Below, piece by piece: positions 1-9,712 of a stretch of DNA of 64,000 nucleotides; position 1 is the first letter of the stretch, and each line of letters begins with the position of its first letter. The notes beneath the pieces are model-generated. The model made no database searches, was not told where the DNA came from, and worked only from the letters and a program-made list of their open reading frames with translations. The stretch spans positions 310,001-374,000 of the forward strand of contig NZ_UPHU01000001.1 in the NCBI RefSeq assembly GCF_900566075.1, read 5' to 3'. Origin of the DNA: Mycobacterium pseudokansasii. GTDB lineage: Bacteria; Actinomycetota; Actinomycetes; Mycobacteriales; Mycobacteriaceae. Made by a program: the position numbers and the translations under genes.

Positions 1-1
1 C

Positions 2-1702
2 GACATCGCCAAAGATCCCGCCCGATCGATGATCGTGATCGATCCCGTCGTCACCGACACGGCCAAGATGGCCGACTTTCATCTGCGGGTGCGGCCCGGC
101 ACCGACGCCTGGTGCATGGCGGCACTGGCGGCCGTTCTGGTTCAGGAAAACCTCTGTGACGAGGCGTTTCTCAGCGAACACGTGCACGGCGTCGACGCCG
201 TGCACGCCGTACTGCGGGAGGTTCCCGTCGCCGACTACGCGCAACGTTGCGGAGTGGACGAAGAATTGTTGCGAGCGGCGGCCCGGCGGATCGGAACCGC
301 GGGCAGCGTCTCGGTGTTCGAGGACCTCGGAGTCCAGCAGGCGCCCAACAGCACCCTGTGTTCGTACCTGAACAAGATGCTGTGGATTCTCACCGGCAAC
401 TTCGCAAAAAAGGGCGGCCAGCATCTGCATTCGTCGTTCGCACCGTTGTTCAGTACGGTATCCGGACGCACGCCGGTCACCGGCGCTCCCATCATCGCCG
501 GACTGGTGCCGGGCAATGTCGTACCGGAAGAGATCCTGACCGACCATCCGGACCGTTTCCGCGCCATGATCGTCGAAAGCGCGAATCCCGCTCATTCCCT
601 TGCTGATTCGGCGGCCTGCAGGGAGGCGTTCGCAACGCTGGAACTGCTGGTGGTCGTCGACGTCGCGATGACCGAAACCGCCCGGCTGGCCCATTACGTG
701 CTGCCGGCGTCGTCTCAGTTCGAGAAGGTCGAAGCGACCTTTTTCAACTTTGAGTTCCCGCACAACGCGGTGCACCTGCGCCACCCGATACTGGAACCGC
801 TGCCGGGAACGTTGCCGGAACCGGAAATCTGGTCGCGGTTGGTACGCGCGTTGGATGTTGTCGAAGACGCGGATCTGCGGCCGCTGCGCGAGGCAGCGCA
901 GCAAGGTCGCCAGGCGTACACTCAAGCGTTTCTCGCCGCGGTGGCGACCAATCCGACTGTGGCCAAACTGCTTCCCTACGTGCTCTACGAAACCCTCGGC
1001 CCGACGCTTCCGAACGGGCTGGCGGGAGCGGCCGCCCTGTGGGGGCTTGCCCAGAAGACCGCGATGACCTATCCCGACGCCGTCCGGCGCGCCGGGCACG
1101 CCGACGGCAACGCCTTGTTCGACGCGATCCTGTCCGGCCGCTCCGGGGTCACCTTCACCGCGCACAACTACCCGGACGACTTCGCGTTGATCAGCCACGC
1201 CGACCACAAGATCGTCCTGGAAATCCCCGAAATGCTTGACGAGATAAGGTCATTGGGCCGAGCTTCGGCGGCTTTGACGACGCCGGAGTTGCCGATCGTG
1301 CTTTCGGTGGGCGAGCGCCGCGCCTACACCGCCAACGACATCTTCCGCGACCCGTCCTGGCGCAAACGCGACGCCGACGGGGCGTTGCGGGTCAGTGTCG
1401 AAGACGCCCAAGTTCTCGGTCTGGTCGACGGCGGCCGAGCCCGCATCACCACCGCGGCCGGCAGCGCCGAGGCGACCGTCGAGATCACCGAGACGATGCT
1501 GCCCGGACATGCCGCCCTGCCCAACGGCTTTGGCCTGGACTACACCGACGACGACGGCCAGCTACGTACCCCGGGCGTCGCCCCGAACACGCTGACATCG
1601 ACGCGGTGGCGTGACCCCTATGCCGGCACCCCGTGGCACAAACATGTGCCGGCGCGCATCGAACCCTGCCGAACCGGGGCGCCACTCGTACCGCCGGGTT
1701 AA
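2..1702 (+). CDS. Molybdopterin oxidoreductase, C-terminal part (Rv0197-like)
   Basis: The reading frame is open from the first bases of the window, so the 5' end of the gene is missing; what remains is about 566 residues. The sequence is typical of the DMSO-reductase/formate-dehydrogenase family of Mo-bis-MGD enzymes: the middle part carries conserved blocks such as IVESANPAHS and a stretch around VLPASSQFEKVEATFFN, and the last 130 residues form the molydopterin-dinucleotide-binding barrel (LPNGFGLDY near the end). The iron-sulfur cysteine region at the N terminus lies outside the window. Gene order (next to zmp1) points to the Rv0197 orthologue, a putative oxidoreductase of unknown substrate. 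Confident on family, not on substrate. Confidence 0.9.
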   Translation, partial: DIAKDPARSMIVIDPVVTDTAKMADFHLRVRPGTDAWCMAALAAVLVQENLCDEAFLSEHVHGVDAVHAVLREVPVADYAQRCGVDEELLRAAARRIGTAGSVSVFEDLGVQQAPNSTLCSYLNKMLWILTGNFAKKGGQHLHSSFAPLFSTVSGRTPVTGAPIIAGLVPGNVVPEEILTDHPDRFRAMIVESANPAHSLADSAACREAFATLELLVVVDVAMTETARLAHYVLPASSQFEKVEATFFNFEFPHNAVHLRHPILEPLPGTLPEPEIWSRLVRALDVVEDADLRPLREAAQQGRQAYTQAFLAAVATNPTVAKLLPYVLYETLGPTLPNGLAGAAALWGLAQKTAMTYPDAVRRAGHADGNALFDAILSGRSGVTFTAHNYPDDFALISHADHKIVLEIPEMLDEIRSLGRASAALTTPELPIVLSVGERRAYTANDIFRDPSWRKRDADGALRVSVEDAQVLGLVDGGRARITTAAGSAEATVEITETMLPGHAALPNGFGLDYTDDDGQLRTPGVAPNTLTSTRWRDPYAGTPWHKHVPARIEPCRTGAPLVPPG

Positions 1703-1953
1703 CCACGCCTGGTGGTGGCGGCCCAACGAATCAGCCAGGTAGCCGCAGATCACCGGCCGGCCCATGCCGTAAACAGTTCCGAGTCCGTTGGTTAGGCCGC
1801 TGCCATGGGATTTCATCATCGTTGCATCCTTGCCCCACCTCGGCTCAGCACACTTGGCGTGGCGACGTCAGGATGTGGCGCCGGGGTGTGATCGAATGCC
1901 GCAACCGGGATTCGGGCACCCAGAATTTTGATGGATCTACTCGGGAAGTAGCC

Positions 1954-2787
1954 ATGGAGAGTGCGAGATCTGCGGCTCCAACACGGGCGTCAACGGCTTG
2001 GGCAGCGAGGGTTCGTCACTCAGCAAGACCGCGCTCTCATGTCATCAGGACCGCGGACCAGGTGACAGCGCTCCGGTTGCTCATCCTTTTCGTCGTCCTC
2101 TATCTGGTAGTTCTGCGAGTTCATCCGGCGATCCCGATAAGCCTGTTGGCGGTATCGCTGACGCTGGACGGCGTCGACGGGTATTTGGCATTGCGGCAGC
2201 ACAGTGACCGCAAGATCGGCCTCATCGCGTATGCGCGCTACCTCGTCGGAGATCAGCGTGATAGCAAGGCGATACAGGAGGCAAAGCGGGAGATTGAGCA
2301 GCGATTCCCCTTGGGACCCAGGATTGACATCGCCGGTGACCGAATAACAGAGTACGCACTCTGGACGCTCTTTCTCGGCGTACATTTGATTCCGTTCTAC
2401 ATCGTGCTCATCGTCATAGTCAGGCATTCCGTAGCAGATGCATTCATGGCCGCGAAAGGCACGTCGTCGAAGATGAGGACTTCCATCGCCCGGACCATCT
2501 ATGCATCCAACCTGGCCCGGGCGAGTAATGTGGTCGTCAAGTTTTTGACGTTCTCTTATTTCATGCTGGCATACATATTGGATTACCCGATATGGGTCGG
2601 CTACGTGCTGATGGCGGTGTTAGTGTCGCACATTTTGCTTCGAGGAGCGGCCGAGGTGGCTGAAGGACTGGCCGAATCAAGGGAAAGACGGAATAGTGAC
2701 GTGCCATGCGTCAGTGAGGCTTCTGCAATGGCTGGCGTGCCTTGCCCGGCTGGGAGATCGCGAACCAGCATTAGTTCCAGATCCTGA
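1954..2787 (+). CDS. CDP-alcohol phosphatidyltransferase-like membrane protein with split motif
   Basis: A 277-residue protein with about five membrane segments (roughly 37-55, 60-72, 132-160, 198-216, 220-235). After the first segment comes D72-G-V-D75-G76-Y-L-A79-L-R81 and later G121-P-R-I-D125-I-A-G-D129. Together these are the halves of the CDP-alcohol phosphotransferase signature (D-x2-D-G-x2-A-R, then G-x3-D-x3-D). Here the halves are about 39 residues apart, instead of 8-9, and one residue sits between the A and R. The four metal-binding aspartates are therefore present, with a charged insertion between them. I chose the ATG preceded by GGAAG and dropped the longer upstream frame. The 3' end overlaps zmp1 by 17 bp on the other strand. 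Substrate unknown; the gene is not in the usual Rv0197-zmp1 order. Confidence 0.6.
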   Translation: MESARSAAPTRASTAWAARVRHSARPRSHVIRTADQVTALRLLILFVVLYLVVLRVHPAIPISLLAVSLTLDGVDGYLALRQHSDRKIGLIAYARYLVGDQRDSKAIQEAKREIEQRFPLGPRIDIAGDRITEYALWTLFLGVHLIPFYIVLIVIVRHSVADAFMAAKGTSSKMRTSIARTIYASNLARASNVVVKFLTFSYFMLAYILDYPIWVGYVLMAVLVSHILLRGAAEVAEGLAESRERRNSDVPCVSEASAMAGVPCPAGRSRTSISSRS

Positions 2788-4774
2788 CCCTGCTCTGCTG
2801 TTCCAGGAATAGCGCATCGTTCTCGGTGACGTCGAAAGCCTCGTAGAAAGCGTCGATGTTGCGCACCACGCCGTTGCACCGGAATTCCGGCGGGGAATGC
2901 GGATCAACGGCCAGCCGCCGGATTGCTTCAGCCTCGCGGGCTTTGGTGCACCACACCTGAGCCCAACCGAAGAACACCCGCTGCACGCCGGTAAGGCCGT
3001 CGATGACCGGAGCCGGCTCGCCGTTCAGTGACAGCTGGTAGGCCAGCAGCGCGATGGACAGCCCGCCCAGATCGCCGATGTTCTCCCCGACGGTGAACGC
3101 GCCGTTCACATGGTGGCCGGCGCCGAGATCCCGTGGCGTGTACGTCTCGTATTGCTCGATCAATGCCTTTGTGCGGGTGGCGAATTCGGCGCGGTCGTCG
3201 TCGGTCCACCAGTCGACCAGGTTGCCGTCGCCGTCGTACTTGGCCCCCTGGTCGTCGAAGCCGTGTCCGATCTCGTGCCCGATCACCGCGCCGATGCCAC
3301 CGTAGTTGGCGGCGTCGTCGGCTTCGGCATCGAAGAACGGCGGTTGCAAAATGGCTCCCGGGAAAACGATTTCGTTCAGCCCGGGGTTGTAGTAGGCGTT
3401 GACCGTCTGGGGTGTCATGAACCACTCGTCGCGGTCGACCGGGCCGCCGAGCTTGGCCAGCTCGCGGTCGTGGTTGACCGCATAGCCGCGCCGGAAGTTG
3501 CCGTAGAGGTCGTTACGGTCGATCACCAGCTTGGAGTAGTCCCTCCATGTGACCGGGTAACCGACCTTGGCGGTGAACTTGCCCAGCTTGGCAAGTGCCC
3601 GCTGCCGGGTCTGCGGGGTCATCCACTCCAGCTCGCCGATGCTGACCCGGTACGCCTCCTGCAGGTTGGCCACCAGCTCGTCGATGCGGGCCTTGGCTCC
3701 CGGCGGGAAATGCTTTTGTACATAGAGCTTTCCGACCGCATCGCCGATCAGCGTCTCTACCAGGGCCACGCCCCGCTTCCAGCGCTCGCGAATCTGCTGG
3801 GCGCCGGTCAGCCTGCGGCCGTAGAACTCGAAGTCCTGATCGACCAGATCGCGGGTCAGCCAGGGGGCCCGGCAACGGATCAATCGCCATCGCGCCCAAC
3901 ACTTCCAGTCGTCGAGGTCTTCGCTGTTCCACAGCGCCGCGAAGGCGTGCAGATAATCGGGCTGGCGCACCACCAATTCCGGGAGAGCCTGCGGCGTGCT
4001 GCCCAGCGCGGTGACCCAGCCCTCCCAGTCGAAGCCGGCGCCCTCGACCTGCAGGTCGGCGAAGGTGCGCAGGTTGTAGGTGAGTTCGGCGTCACGGCGC
4101 TTGACCACGTCCCAGTGGGCGGCGGCCACCTTGCTCTCCAGCGCCACGATGCGGGCCGCGATATCGGCGTGGGCGGCCCGGTCCTCGGGGGCGTCGCCGT
4201 ACACCAAGCCGAACATCCGCGCGATGTGGCCGGGGTAGGCCGCCAGCACCGCGGCGTGCCGTTCGTCGCGGTAGTAGGACTCGTCGGGCAGGCCGATGCC
4301 GGACTGGGAGAAGTGCAGCAGGTAACGGGTGGAGTCCTTGGAGTCGGTGTCCACATAAAATCCGATGCCACCGCCCACGCCCGTGCGCTGCAGGGCGCCG
4401 ATGACAGCGGCCAAGCAGGCACGGTCGGCGGCGCCGTCGATGGTGGCCAGCTCGTCGTGCAGTGGTAGCAGACCGCGGCGTTCGACGGCGTCCTCGTCGA
4501 TGAAGCTGGCGTACAGGTCGCCGATGCGTTGCTCGTCGCCGCCGGTCGCGGCACCTCTTCCACGGGCTTGGCTTGCTTCGACGATCAGATCGCGCACCTG
4601 CTCTTCGGCGCGGTCGAACAGATGCCGGAAGGCGCCGTCGATCGCCCGGTCCGCCGGTATCTGGTGTTCCTTGAGCCAGCGACCGTTGACATGGCCGAAC
4701 AGGTCGTCTTGCGGGCGGGCATCGGCGTTGACGTAGCTCAGGTCGATACCCGAGCGGGTGGCCTCTACTGTCAC
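2771..4774 (-). CDS. zmp1: Zinc metalloprotease Zmp1 (M13/neprilysin family)
   Basis: A 667-residue M13 endopeptidase, orthologue of Rv0198c. The zinc site HEIGH (in VIGHEIGHGFDDQGAKYD) and the downstream GENIGDLGG motif, which supplies the third ligand Glu and the Asp that orients it, are intact. FRCNGVVRN near the C terminus is the usual substrate-binding end of the family, and the protein ends in IWN. No signal peptide is seen, as in the M. tuberculosis enzyme, which is reported to act on host inflammasome signalling and phagosome maturation. I chose the GTG start (VTVEATRSGIDLS) because GGAAGG lies 7 bases upstream and it aligns with the known N terminus; an ATG seven codons earlier (4795) is possible. 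It is divergent from the next gene by 42 bp. Confidence 0.95.
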   Translation of the reverse strand: MTVEATRSGIDLSYVNADARPQDDLFGHVNGRWLKEHQIPADRAIDGAFRHLFDRAEEQVRDLIVEASQARGRGAATGGDEQRIGDLYASFIDEDAVERRGLLPLHDELATIDGAADRACLAAVIGALQRTGVGGGIGFYVDTDSKDSTRYLLHFSQSGIGLPDESYYRDERHAAVLAAYPGHIARMFGLVYGDAPEDRAAHADIAARIVALESKVAAAHWDVVKRRDAELTYNLRTFADLQVEGAGFDWEGWVTALGSTPQALPELVVRQPDYLHAFAALWNSEDLDDWKCWARWRLIRCRAPWLTRDLVDQDFEFYGRRLTGAQQIRERWKRGVALVETLIGDAVGKLYVQKHFPPGAKARIDELVANLQEAYRVSIGELEWMTPQTRQRALAKLGKFTAKVGYPVTWRDYSKLVIDRNDLYGNFRRGYAVNHDRELAKLGGPVDRDEWFMTPQTVNAYYNPGLNEIVFPGAILQPPFFDAEADDAANYGGIGAVIGHEIGHGFDDQGAKYDGDGNLVDWWTDDDRAEFATRTKALIEQYETYTPRDLGAGHHVNGAFTVGENIGDLGGLSIALLAYQLSLNGEPAPVIDGLTGVQRVFFGWAQVWCTKAREAEAIRRLAVDPHSPPEFRCNGVVRNIDAFYEAFDVTENDALFLEQQSRVRIWN

Positions 4775-4816
4775 CCCGCCATCCTTCCACCCCATATCGG
4801 GTGCAACGATCGGGCC

Positions 4817-5455
4817 ATGCCCGACGAGGATGCTGATGTCGATGAGGCCGACGACTCCGAGGACCCAACCTCCGCGCCCGACGAACCGGAGTCGACGCAG
4901 GCCGCGATGTTCTCCAACTACGGCATCGCCTCGACCGTTCTCGGGGTGCTGTCGGTGGCCGCGGTCGTGCTCGGCGTCCTCATCTGGTCGTCACATCGTG
5001 ACGAGGTCGCCGAGCGCGGGTACCTGAGTCGGGTCATGCGCGCGGCCGCCGAATGGACCGATGTGCTGATCAACATGAACGCCGGCAACGTCGACTCCAG
5101 CCTGCAGCGGCTGCACGACGGAACGGTCGGACAGCTCAACACCGATTTCGACGCCGCCGTGCAGCCTTACCGGCAGGTGGTGGAGAAGTTGCAGACGCGT
5201 AGCAATGGCCGGATCGAGGCGGTGGCGATCGAAACCGTCCACCACGACCTGGACACCCAGCCCGGCAGCGCCCGGCCGGTGGTGACCACCAAATTGCCGC
5301 CCTTCGCCACCCGGACCGACTCGGTGCTGTTGGTGGCGACGTCGGTCGCCGAGAACGCCGGTGCCAAGCCCCAGACGGTGCACTGGAACCTGCGGATCGA
5401 CGTCTCCGAGGTGGACGGCAAGCTGATGATCTCCGGGCTGGAGTCGATCCGTTGA
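4817..5455 (+). CDS. Mce-associated-type membrane protein (Rv0199-like)
   Basis: A 212-residue protein: an acidic N-terminal tail (about residues 1-30), one membrane segment (about 38-58, STVLGVLSVAAVVLGVLIW), then an exported domain of about 150 residues with a mixed alpha/beta pattern like SnoaL/NTF2-type folds of Mce-associated proteins. It is orthologous in position to Rv0199. Proteins of this type are thought to support lipid transport complexes, but this pair lies away from any mce operon. The stop codon overlaps the TTG start of the next gene, so the two are probably co-translated. Confidence 0.8.
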   Translation: MPDEDADVDEADDSEDPTSAPDEPESTQAAMFSNYGIASTVLGVLSVAAVVLGVLIWSSHRDEVAERGYLSRVMRAAAEWTDVLINMNAGNVDSSLQRLHDGTVGQLNTDFDAAVQPYRQVVEKLQTRSNGRIEAVAIETVHHDLDTQPGSARPVVTTKLPPFATRTDSVLLVATSVAENAGAKPQTVHWNLRIDVSEVDGKLMISGLESIR

Positions 5456-6153
5456 GACTCCCGACGAGAAACGCCTGGCGGCTGGCCGTATTCGACATCG
5501 TGGCGCCGCTGGTGGCCGCCGTGGCGCTGCTGGTGATCGGCTTCGTGCTCGGCTGGCCGTGGTGGTGGATTTCGGCGTGCTCGGTGTTGGTGCTGCTGAT
5601 CGCCGAGGGTGTGGCCGTCAATTTCTGGCTGTTTCGCCGTGATGCCGTCACCGTAGGCACCGACGACGACGCTCCGGGGCTGCGCCTGGCCGTGGTGTTC
5701 TTGTGCACCGCCGCGCTGGTGGCCGCGGTGCTGACCGGGTACACCCACTGGACCACGCCGGATCGCGAGTTCAATCGCGACTCCCGAACGGTGGTACAGG
5801 TCGCCACCGGGATGGCCGAGGCGGTGGCGTCGTTCTCGCCGACGGCGCCGAACGCCTCGGTGGATCGGGCCGCGGCGATGATGGTCCCGGACCGGGCGCA
5901 GGCGTTCAAAGAGCAATACGCCAAGTCCAGTGCCGACCTGGCGCAACGCAAGGTCACCGCTCAGGCAGCGACGCTGTCGGCCGGAGTGGAGGCGCTCGGG
6001 CCCGCGGACGCCAGCGTGGCGGTGATTCTGCGGGTCACCCAGAACTCGCCTGGTCAACCCCCCAGTCAGGCGGCGCCGGCGGTCCGGGTAACGCTGACCA
6101 AGCGCGGCAATGACTGGTTGGTGCTCGACGTGACGCCGATCAATTCCCGCTAG
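5452..6153 (+). CDS. Mce-associated-type membrane protein (Rv0200-like)
   Basis: A 233-residue protein starting at a TTG that overlaps the stop of the preceding gene by 4 bp. Two membrane segments close together form residues about 12-60, a third lies at about 77-97, and the remaining 130 residues form an exported domain resembling that of the upstream partner (KVTAQAATLSAGVEALG and VTLTKRGNDWLVLDVTPI are typical of the SnoaL-like Mce-associated fold). Orthologous in position to Rv0200. The pair is likely to act together in the envelope; no enzymatic motif is seen. Confidence 0.8.
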   Translation: MRLPTRNAWRLAVFDIVAPLVAAVALLVIGFVLGWPWWWISACSVLVLLIAEGVAVNFWLFRRDAVTVGTDDDAPGLRLAVVFLCTAALVAAVLTGYTHWTTPDREFNRDSRTVVQVATGMAEAVASFSPTAPNASVDRAAAMMVPDRAQAFKEQYAKSSADLAQRKVTAQAATLSAGVEALGPADASVAVILRVTQNSPGQPPSQAAPAVRVTLTKRGNDWLVLDVTPINSR

Positions 6154-6161
6154 GCCGGGCC

Positions 6162-6683
6162 TCAGTTGGTGTCGGCCGCGCGCGTGCTGTTACGCACCCG
6201 GACGAACCGGTCCGACAACCGTCGCATCCGAATCATCAGCGAGGCGGACGGGCTGACGCTGCCGTCGAGGTAGGAGGTCAGGTCCTCGATTTGCACACCG
6301 ATCCGCGACGCGAACTCCTGCTGCGCCAGACCCGATCGGTCCATCAGCAGCTTCACGTGACGGGCCACCTCGGCACGCTCGTTGGCCTCCAGTTGGATGC
6401 GGGCACGGTCCAGCACCTCCGACAATGCCTTGGAGATGCCGTACGGCCGAGCTCCTCCGAGGACCTCTTCGACCTGGCGGGCGGTGCGCCCGTACGGGTC
6501 GCGCTTGAGCGCGGCGGCGATGCGCTTCCAGGTGGCGATGTCGCCGCCTTCCAGCGCCGCGCGGATCGCAGCGGTAGACCAAAATTCCACCGGCTGGTCG
6601 GTGCCGGGTTCGCCGGTTCCCCGCCCGGGCCGTTGCGGTGGCGGAGCGGGCACCGGTTTCCGCTGGTCGGCGGCCAACGTCAC
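6162..6683 (-). CDS. HTH-domain protein (Rv0201c-like)
   Basis: A 173-residue cytoplasmic protein. Residues about 30-80 are a small helical domain (EFWSTAAIRAAL, TWKRIAAALKRDPYGRTARQVEEVL), and residues about 85-165 carry an Xre-type helix-turn-helix (LLMDRSGLAQQEFASRIGVQIEDLTSYLDGS). The domain order resembles mycobacterial antitoxin-like or regulatory HTH proteins, but no toxin gene is adjacent. Its ATG overlaps the stop of mmpL11 by 4 bp, so it is probably translated with mmpL11. Orthologous in position to Rv0201c. Target unknown. Confidence 0.75.
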   Translation of the reverse strand: MTLAADQRKPVPAPPPQRPGRGTGEPGTDQPVEFWSTAAIRAALEGGDIATWKRIAAALKRDPYGRTARQVEEVLGGARPYGISKALSEVLDRARIQLEANERAEVARHVKLLMDRSGLAQQEFASRIGVQIEDLTSYLDGSVSPSASLMIRMRRLSDRFVRVRNSTRAADTN

Positions 6684-9600
6684 CTCGCCTCCTCCAACAT
6701 CGCTACGGCCACTGCCAGGCAGCGCTGCCTGACCTCCTCCCAGTTTGCCCCGGAATCAGGGTCGGGCCACTCGTCGTCGACATCAGACGGGTGCGGATCA
6801 GCGAGCCGGCGGACCAGCTGGGTGGCCATCCATTGCCGCCTCGAATACGAACCCAGTGGCTGACAACAGTAATACCTGTCCATCCCCGCCAGCACCACGG
6901 CCGCGGTTTCGGGCTCCATCGCTTCGACCATGTCAGCAAATTCGGCATAATCGCGGCTGTTGTTACGGCTCATGATCAGGTAGCCCTTGAGTCGCAACGT
7001 TTCTGCTCCGGTCGGGATCAGCAGCCGGTCGCCGGTGGGCACCTGGACGTTGGTCGTCTCGATCGGGCTGCGCCGCTCGAACCGGGGCCGGTCCGTGCCG
7101 CTTTTCGCGGCCGCGCGCTCGGCGGCGTCGGTCTCTAGGGCGTCGAGGGCGATCGCGAGTCGCCCGCGCCACACGGTGACCGGATGAACCGGACGCTCCG
7201 CCCACGACATAGCCCGGGCGAGGCTGTTGCGGTAGGCCTGGCCGACCTTGCGGGCCGCCGACTGACCGCCGGGCTTGGCGGTGGCTGCCGCGGCGGCGGA
7301 GGCGGGGGCCGAGGCGGCGGCAGCGGGCACGGCGACGTCGGCGCCGTCCCGGACCAGTCCCGGAACGTGTTCGGGTCCCTTGGCGCTGCGTCCACAGCCG
7401 GTGAAGGCAAGCGGGTCGGCCACGCAAATCGATTCGGGGGCAAGGTGTTTGAACCTGGCCGCAGACTTGAGCACCATCCGCAGGTCGCCGCTGGGGGCAA
7501 TTGCGGCGGCGATGTCGTCGGGAATCACCACGACGTCGCCCAAGTCGACCTCGGGTAGCGGCCGGTCGAAGTCGACCGACGGCAGCATGCGGGCCAGCCA
7601 CCGCGGCAGCCACCAGTTCCATTGCGAGAACATCGCCATCAGCGCCGGCACCAGAATCAGCCGCACGATGGTGGCGTCTACCGCGATGGCGACCGCGCAG
7701 GCGACGCCGATCTCGGCCACCAGCGGCATGCCGGCGAAGGCGAATCCGCAGAACACCGCGATCATGATCAGCGCGGCGCTGGTGATGGTCCGCGCGCTGG
7801 TGCTCACCCCGTACGCGACCGCGTCCCGGGTCTGGCCGGTGTGCAGGAAGCGTTCCCGGATCCGGGTCAGCAGGAAGATCTCGTAGTCCATCGACAACCC
7901 GAACGTCATCGCCAGCACCAGCGGGGGCACGGTGCTGTCGATAGAACTCAAGTGTGGAAAGCCCAGTTTCTCCGCCCAGCCCCACTGGAAGACCATGACC
8001 AGGCTGCCGTATGCGGCGGCCACCGACAGCAACGTCATCAGCACGCCCTTGAGGGCCAGGAACACCGAGTGCACCGAGACCAGCAGCATCACGAACGCGA
8101 TCAGGGCCACGAAGGCCAGCACCAGCGGCTGGGTCGCCGCCACCCGGTCGTCGAAATCCTTGATCAGCGCGGTCGGTCCGCCGACGTCGACGCGGGCACC
8201 GCCGGCCGCTCCGGGCAGGTGGGTCCGCATCCAGTCGACGGTGTGCCGGGCGCCCATGTCTTCGGGGTCGACCGACAACACCGCGCTGAGTAGCGCACTG
8301 CGGTTGTCGGCGGCAAACTTCGGCGGTGCCACGGACACGACGTCGGGAGCCTGCGTCATCTGCTGACGGATCGCCGCGATGGTTTGGCTGTGCGCCGGCG
8401 TCGACGCGCCGCCGTCGGGGAATGTGACCAGCACCTGAGCGGGGCCCAGCGCCCCCGGGCCGAGCGCCTGGGCGGCCGCCGACACCCCGGCCCGGATCTC
8501 GTGCGACGAGTCGAACTGTCGCAGCAAGCTGTTGCCCAGCACCATCTGTGTCGCCGGCGCCGCCATGAGCAGCAGCACCAGCGATGCCGACAACGCCGTT
8601 ATCCAAGGCCTGCGCATCACCCACCCGACCCAGCGGGCCCAGAACCGGGACTGGGTGCTTTCCGGACGTCGGGACCAGTGCAACAGGGCCGATCGCTTGG
8701 CGGCCGCCCTGGCGAAGGAGGCCAGCAGGGCCGGTGTCAGCGTGGCCGACGTCAGCATCGCGACCGCGACGGCCAGGATCGCCCCGGTCGCCATCGACCG
8801 CAGCGCGGGGGTGTTGATCAAGTAGATGCCGGTGAGTGAGGCGATCACGGTCATGCCGGACAGCACCACCGCGAGCCCGGAGGTGGCCATGGCCGCGTCG
8901 ACGGCGTCTTGCGGCCGACGGCCGGTACGCAGTTCCTCGCGGAAGCGCATCAGGATGAACAGGGAGTAGTCGACGGCCAGCGCGATCCCGAACATCGACA
9001 CGGTCGAGGTCACGAACACCGACATGGTGGTGTGCATCGACAGCAGATAGACCAGGCCCATGGTGACGACGACCGTGCAGATGCCGAGGGCCAGCGGGAT
9101 CGCCGCGGCGGCAAGCGAGCCGAAGACGGCGAGCAGGACGATCAGGATGATCGGCAGGTTCCACCGTTCGGCGTCGGCGATGTCGTGCTTGGTGTTGGCC
9201 GCTGCGGCGGCGCTGAGCGCACCCTGCCCGATGACATAAAGCCGCACCCGGCCGTCCGCCGTTTGCCCGGGCTTGTCGCCTTTCACGCCGATTTTTTGGC
9301 GCAGCTTCTTGGCGACATCGCTAGTGCCGGTGTTGCGGGAGTCCAGCCGCAACGACACCACATAGGGCCGGTCGGGCTGCGGGGGCCGCTGGGTGGGGTT
9401 GGGTACCTCGGTTACCCCGGGGAATTCGCCGGCGATGCTCCTCAACCGGGTGACCGCGTCGTTGATGTCTGAGAAGCTGGCGTCCGGACGGGGCGTAGCC
9501 ACCAGCGCCAGCGACGGTGCTTCCTGGTCGGGATACTGAGCGTCGAGGACATCGTGAACCAGCAACGACTGCGACCCGGCTACCTCGAAGCCGCCGCCGG

Positions 9601-9712
9601 TGAGATTCCCCGATTGCGTCATGGCCAGATAAACCGCCGGCACCAAAGCGAGAAACCAGCCTGTGAACACCAGCCACCGGAATCTGCGCAGGTTGCGGCT
9701 CAGACGCATCAT
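6680..9712 (-). CDS. mmpL11: RND-family lipid transporter MmpL11
   Basis: A 1010-residue RND transporter, orthologue of Rv0202c (966 residues in M. tuberculosis). It has the usual 12-segment layout: a membrane helix at about 10-30, a periplasmic porter domain, helices 2-6, a second periplasmic domain, and helices 7-12. The paired Asp-Tyr proton-relay residues are visible in ALAVDYSLFILMRFREE and FGLSMDYEIFLLTRIRERF. The cytoplasmic C-terminal domain carries an alanine-rich linker that accounts for much of the extra length. Known role of the family member: export of monomeromycolyl diacylglycerol and mycolate wax esters, and participation in haem uptake with Rv0203. I took the ATG of MMRLSRN as start; a TTG 13 codons upstream (9751) is also open. 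Confidence 0.93.
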   Translation of the reverse strand: MMRLSRNLRRFRWLVFTGWFLALVPAVYLAMTQSGNLTGGGFEVAGSQSLLVHDVLDAQYPDQEAPSLALVATPRPDASFSDINDAVTRLRSIAGEFPGVTEVPNPTQRPPQPDRPYVVSLRLDSRNTGTSDVAKKLRQKIGVKGDKPGQTADGRVRLYVIGQGALSAAAAANTKHDIADAERWNLPIILIVLLAVFGSLAAAAIPLALGICTVVVTMGLVYLLSMHTTMSVFVTSTVSMFGIALAVDYSLFILMRFREELRTGRRPQDAVDAAMATSGLAVVLSGMTVIASLTGIYLINTPALRSMATGAILAVAVAMLTSATLTPALLASFARAAAKRSALLHWSRRPESTQSRFWARWVGWVMRRPWITALSASLVLLLMAAPATQMVLGNSLLRQFDSSHEIRAGVSAAAQALGPGALGPAQVLVTFPDGGASTPAHSQTIAAIRQQMTQAPDVVSVAPPKFAADNRSALLSAVLSVDPEDMGARHTVDWMRTHLPGAAGGARVDVGGPTALIKDFDDRVAATQPLVLAFVALIAFVMLLVSVHSVFLALKGVLMTLLSVAAAYGSLVMVFQWGWAEKLGFPHLSSIDSTVPPLVLAMTFGLSMDYEIFLLTRIRERFLHTGQTRDAVAYGVSTSARTITSAALIMIAVFCGFAFAGMPLVAEIGVACAVAIAVDATIVRLILVPALMAMFSQWNWWLPRWLARMLPSVDFDRPLPEVDLGDVVVIPDDIAAAIAPSGDLRMVLKSAARFKHLAPESICVADPLAFTGCGRSAKGPEHVPGLVRDGADVAVPAAAASAPASAAAAATAKPGGQSAARKVGQAYRNSLARAMSWAERPVHPVTVWRGRLAIALDALETDAAERAAAKSGTDRPRFERRSPIETTNVQVPTGDRLLIPTGAETLRLKGYLIMSRNNSRDYAEFADMVEAMEPETAAVVLAGMDRYYCCQPLGSYSRRQWMATQLVRRLADPHPSDVDDEWPDPDSGANWEEVRQRCLAVAVAMLEEAR

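Noticed and set aside
1562..1819. Minus-strand frame starting MMKSHGSGLTNGLG upstream of the oxidoreductase end
   Set aside because: Most of it overlaps the real gene, it has no family likeness and no clear ribosome site.
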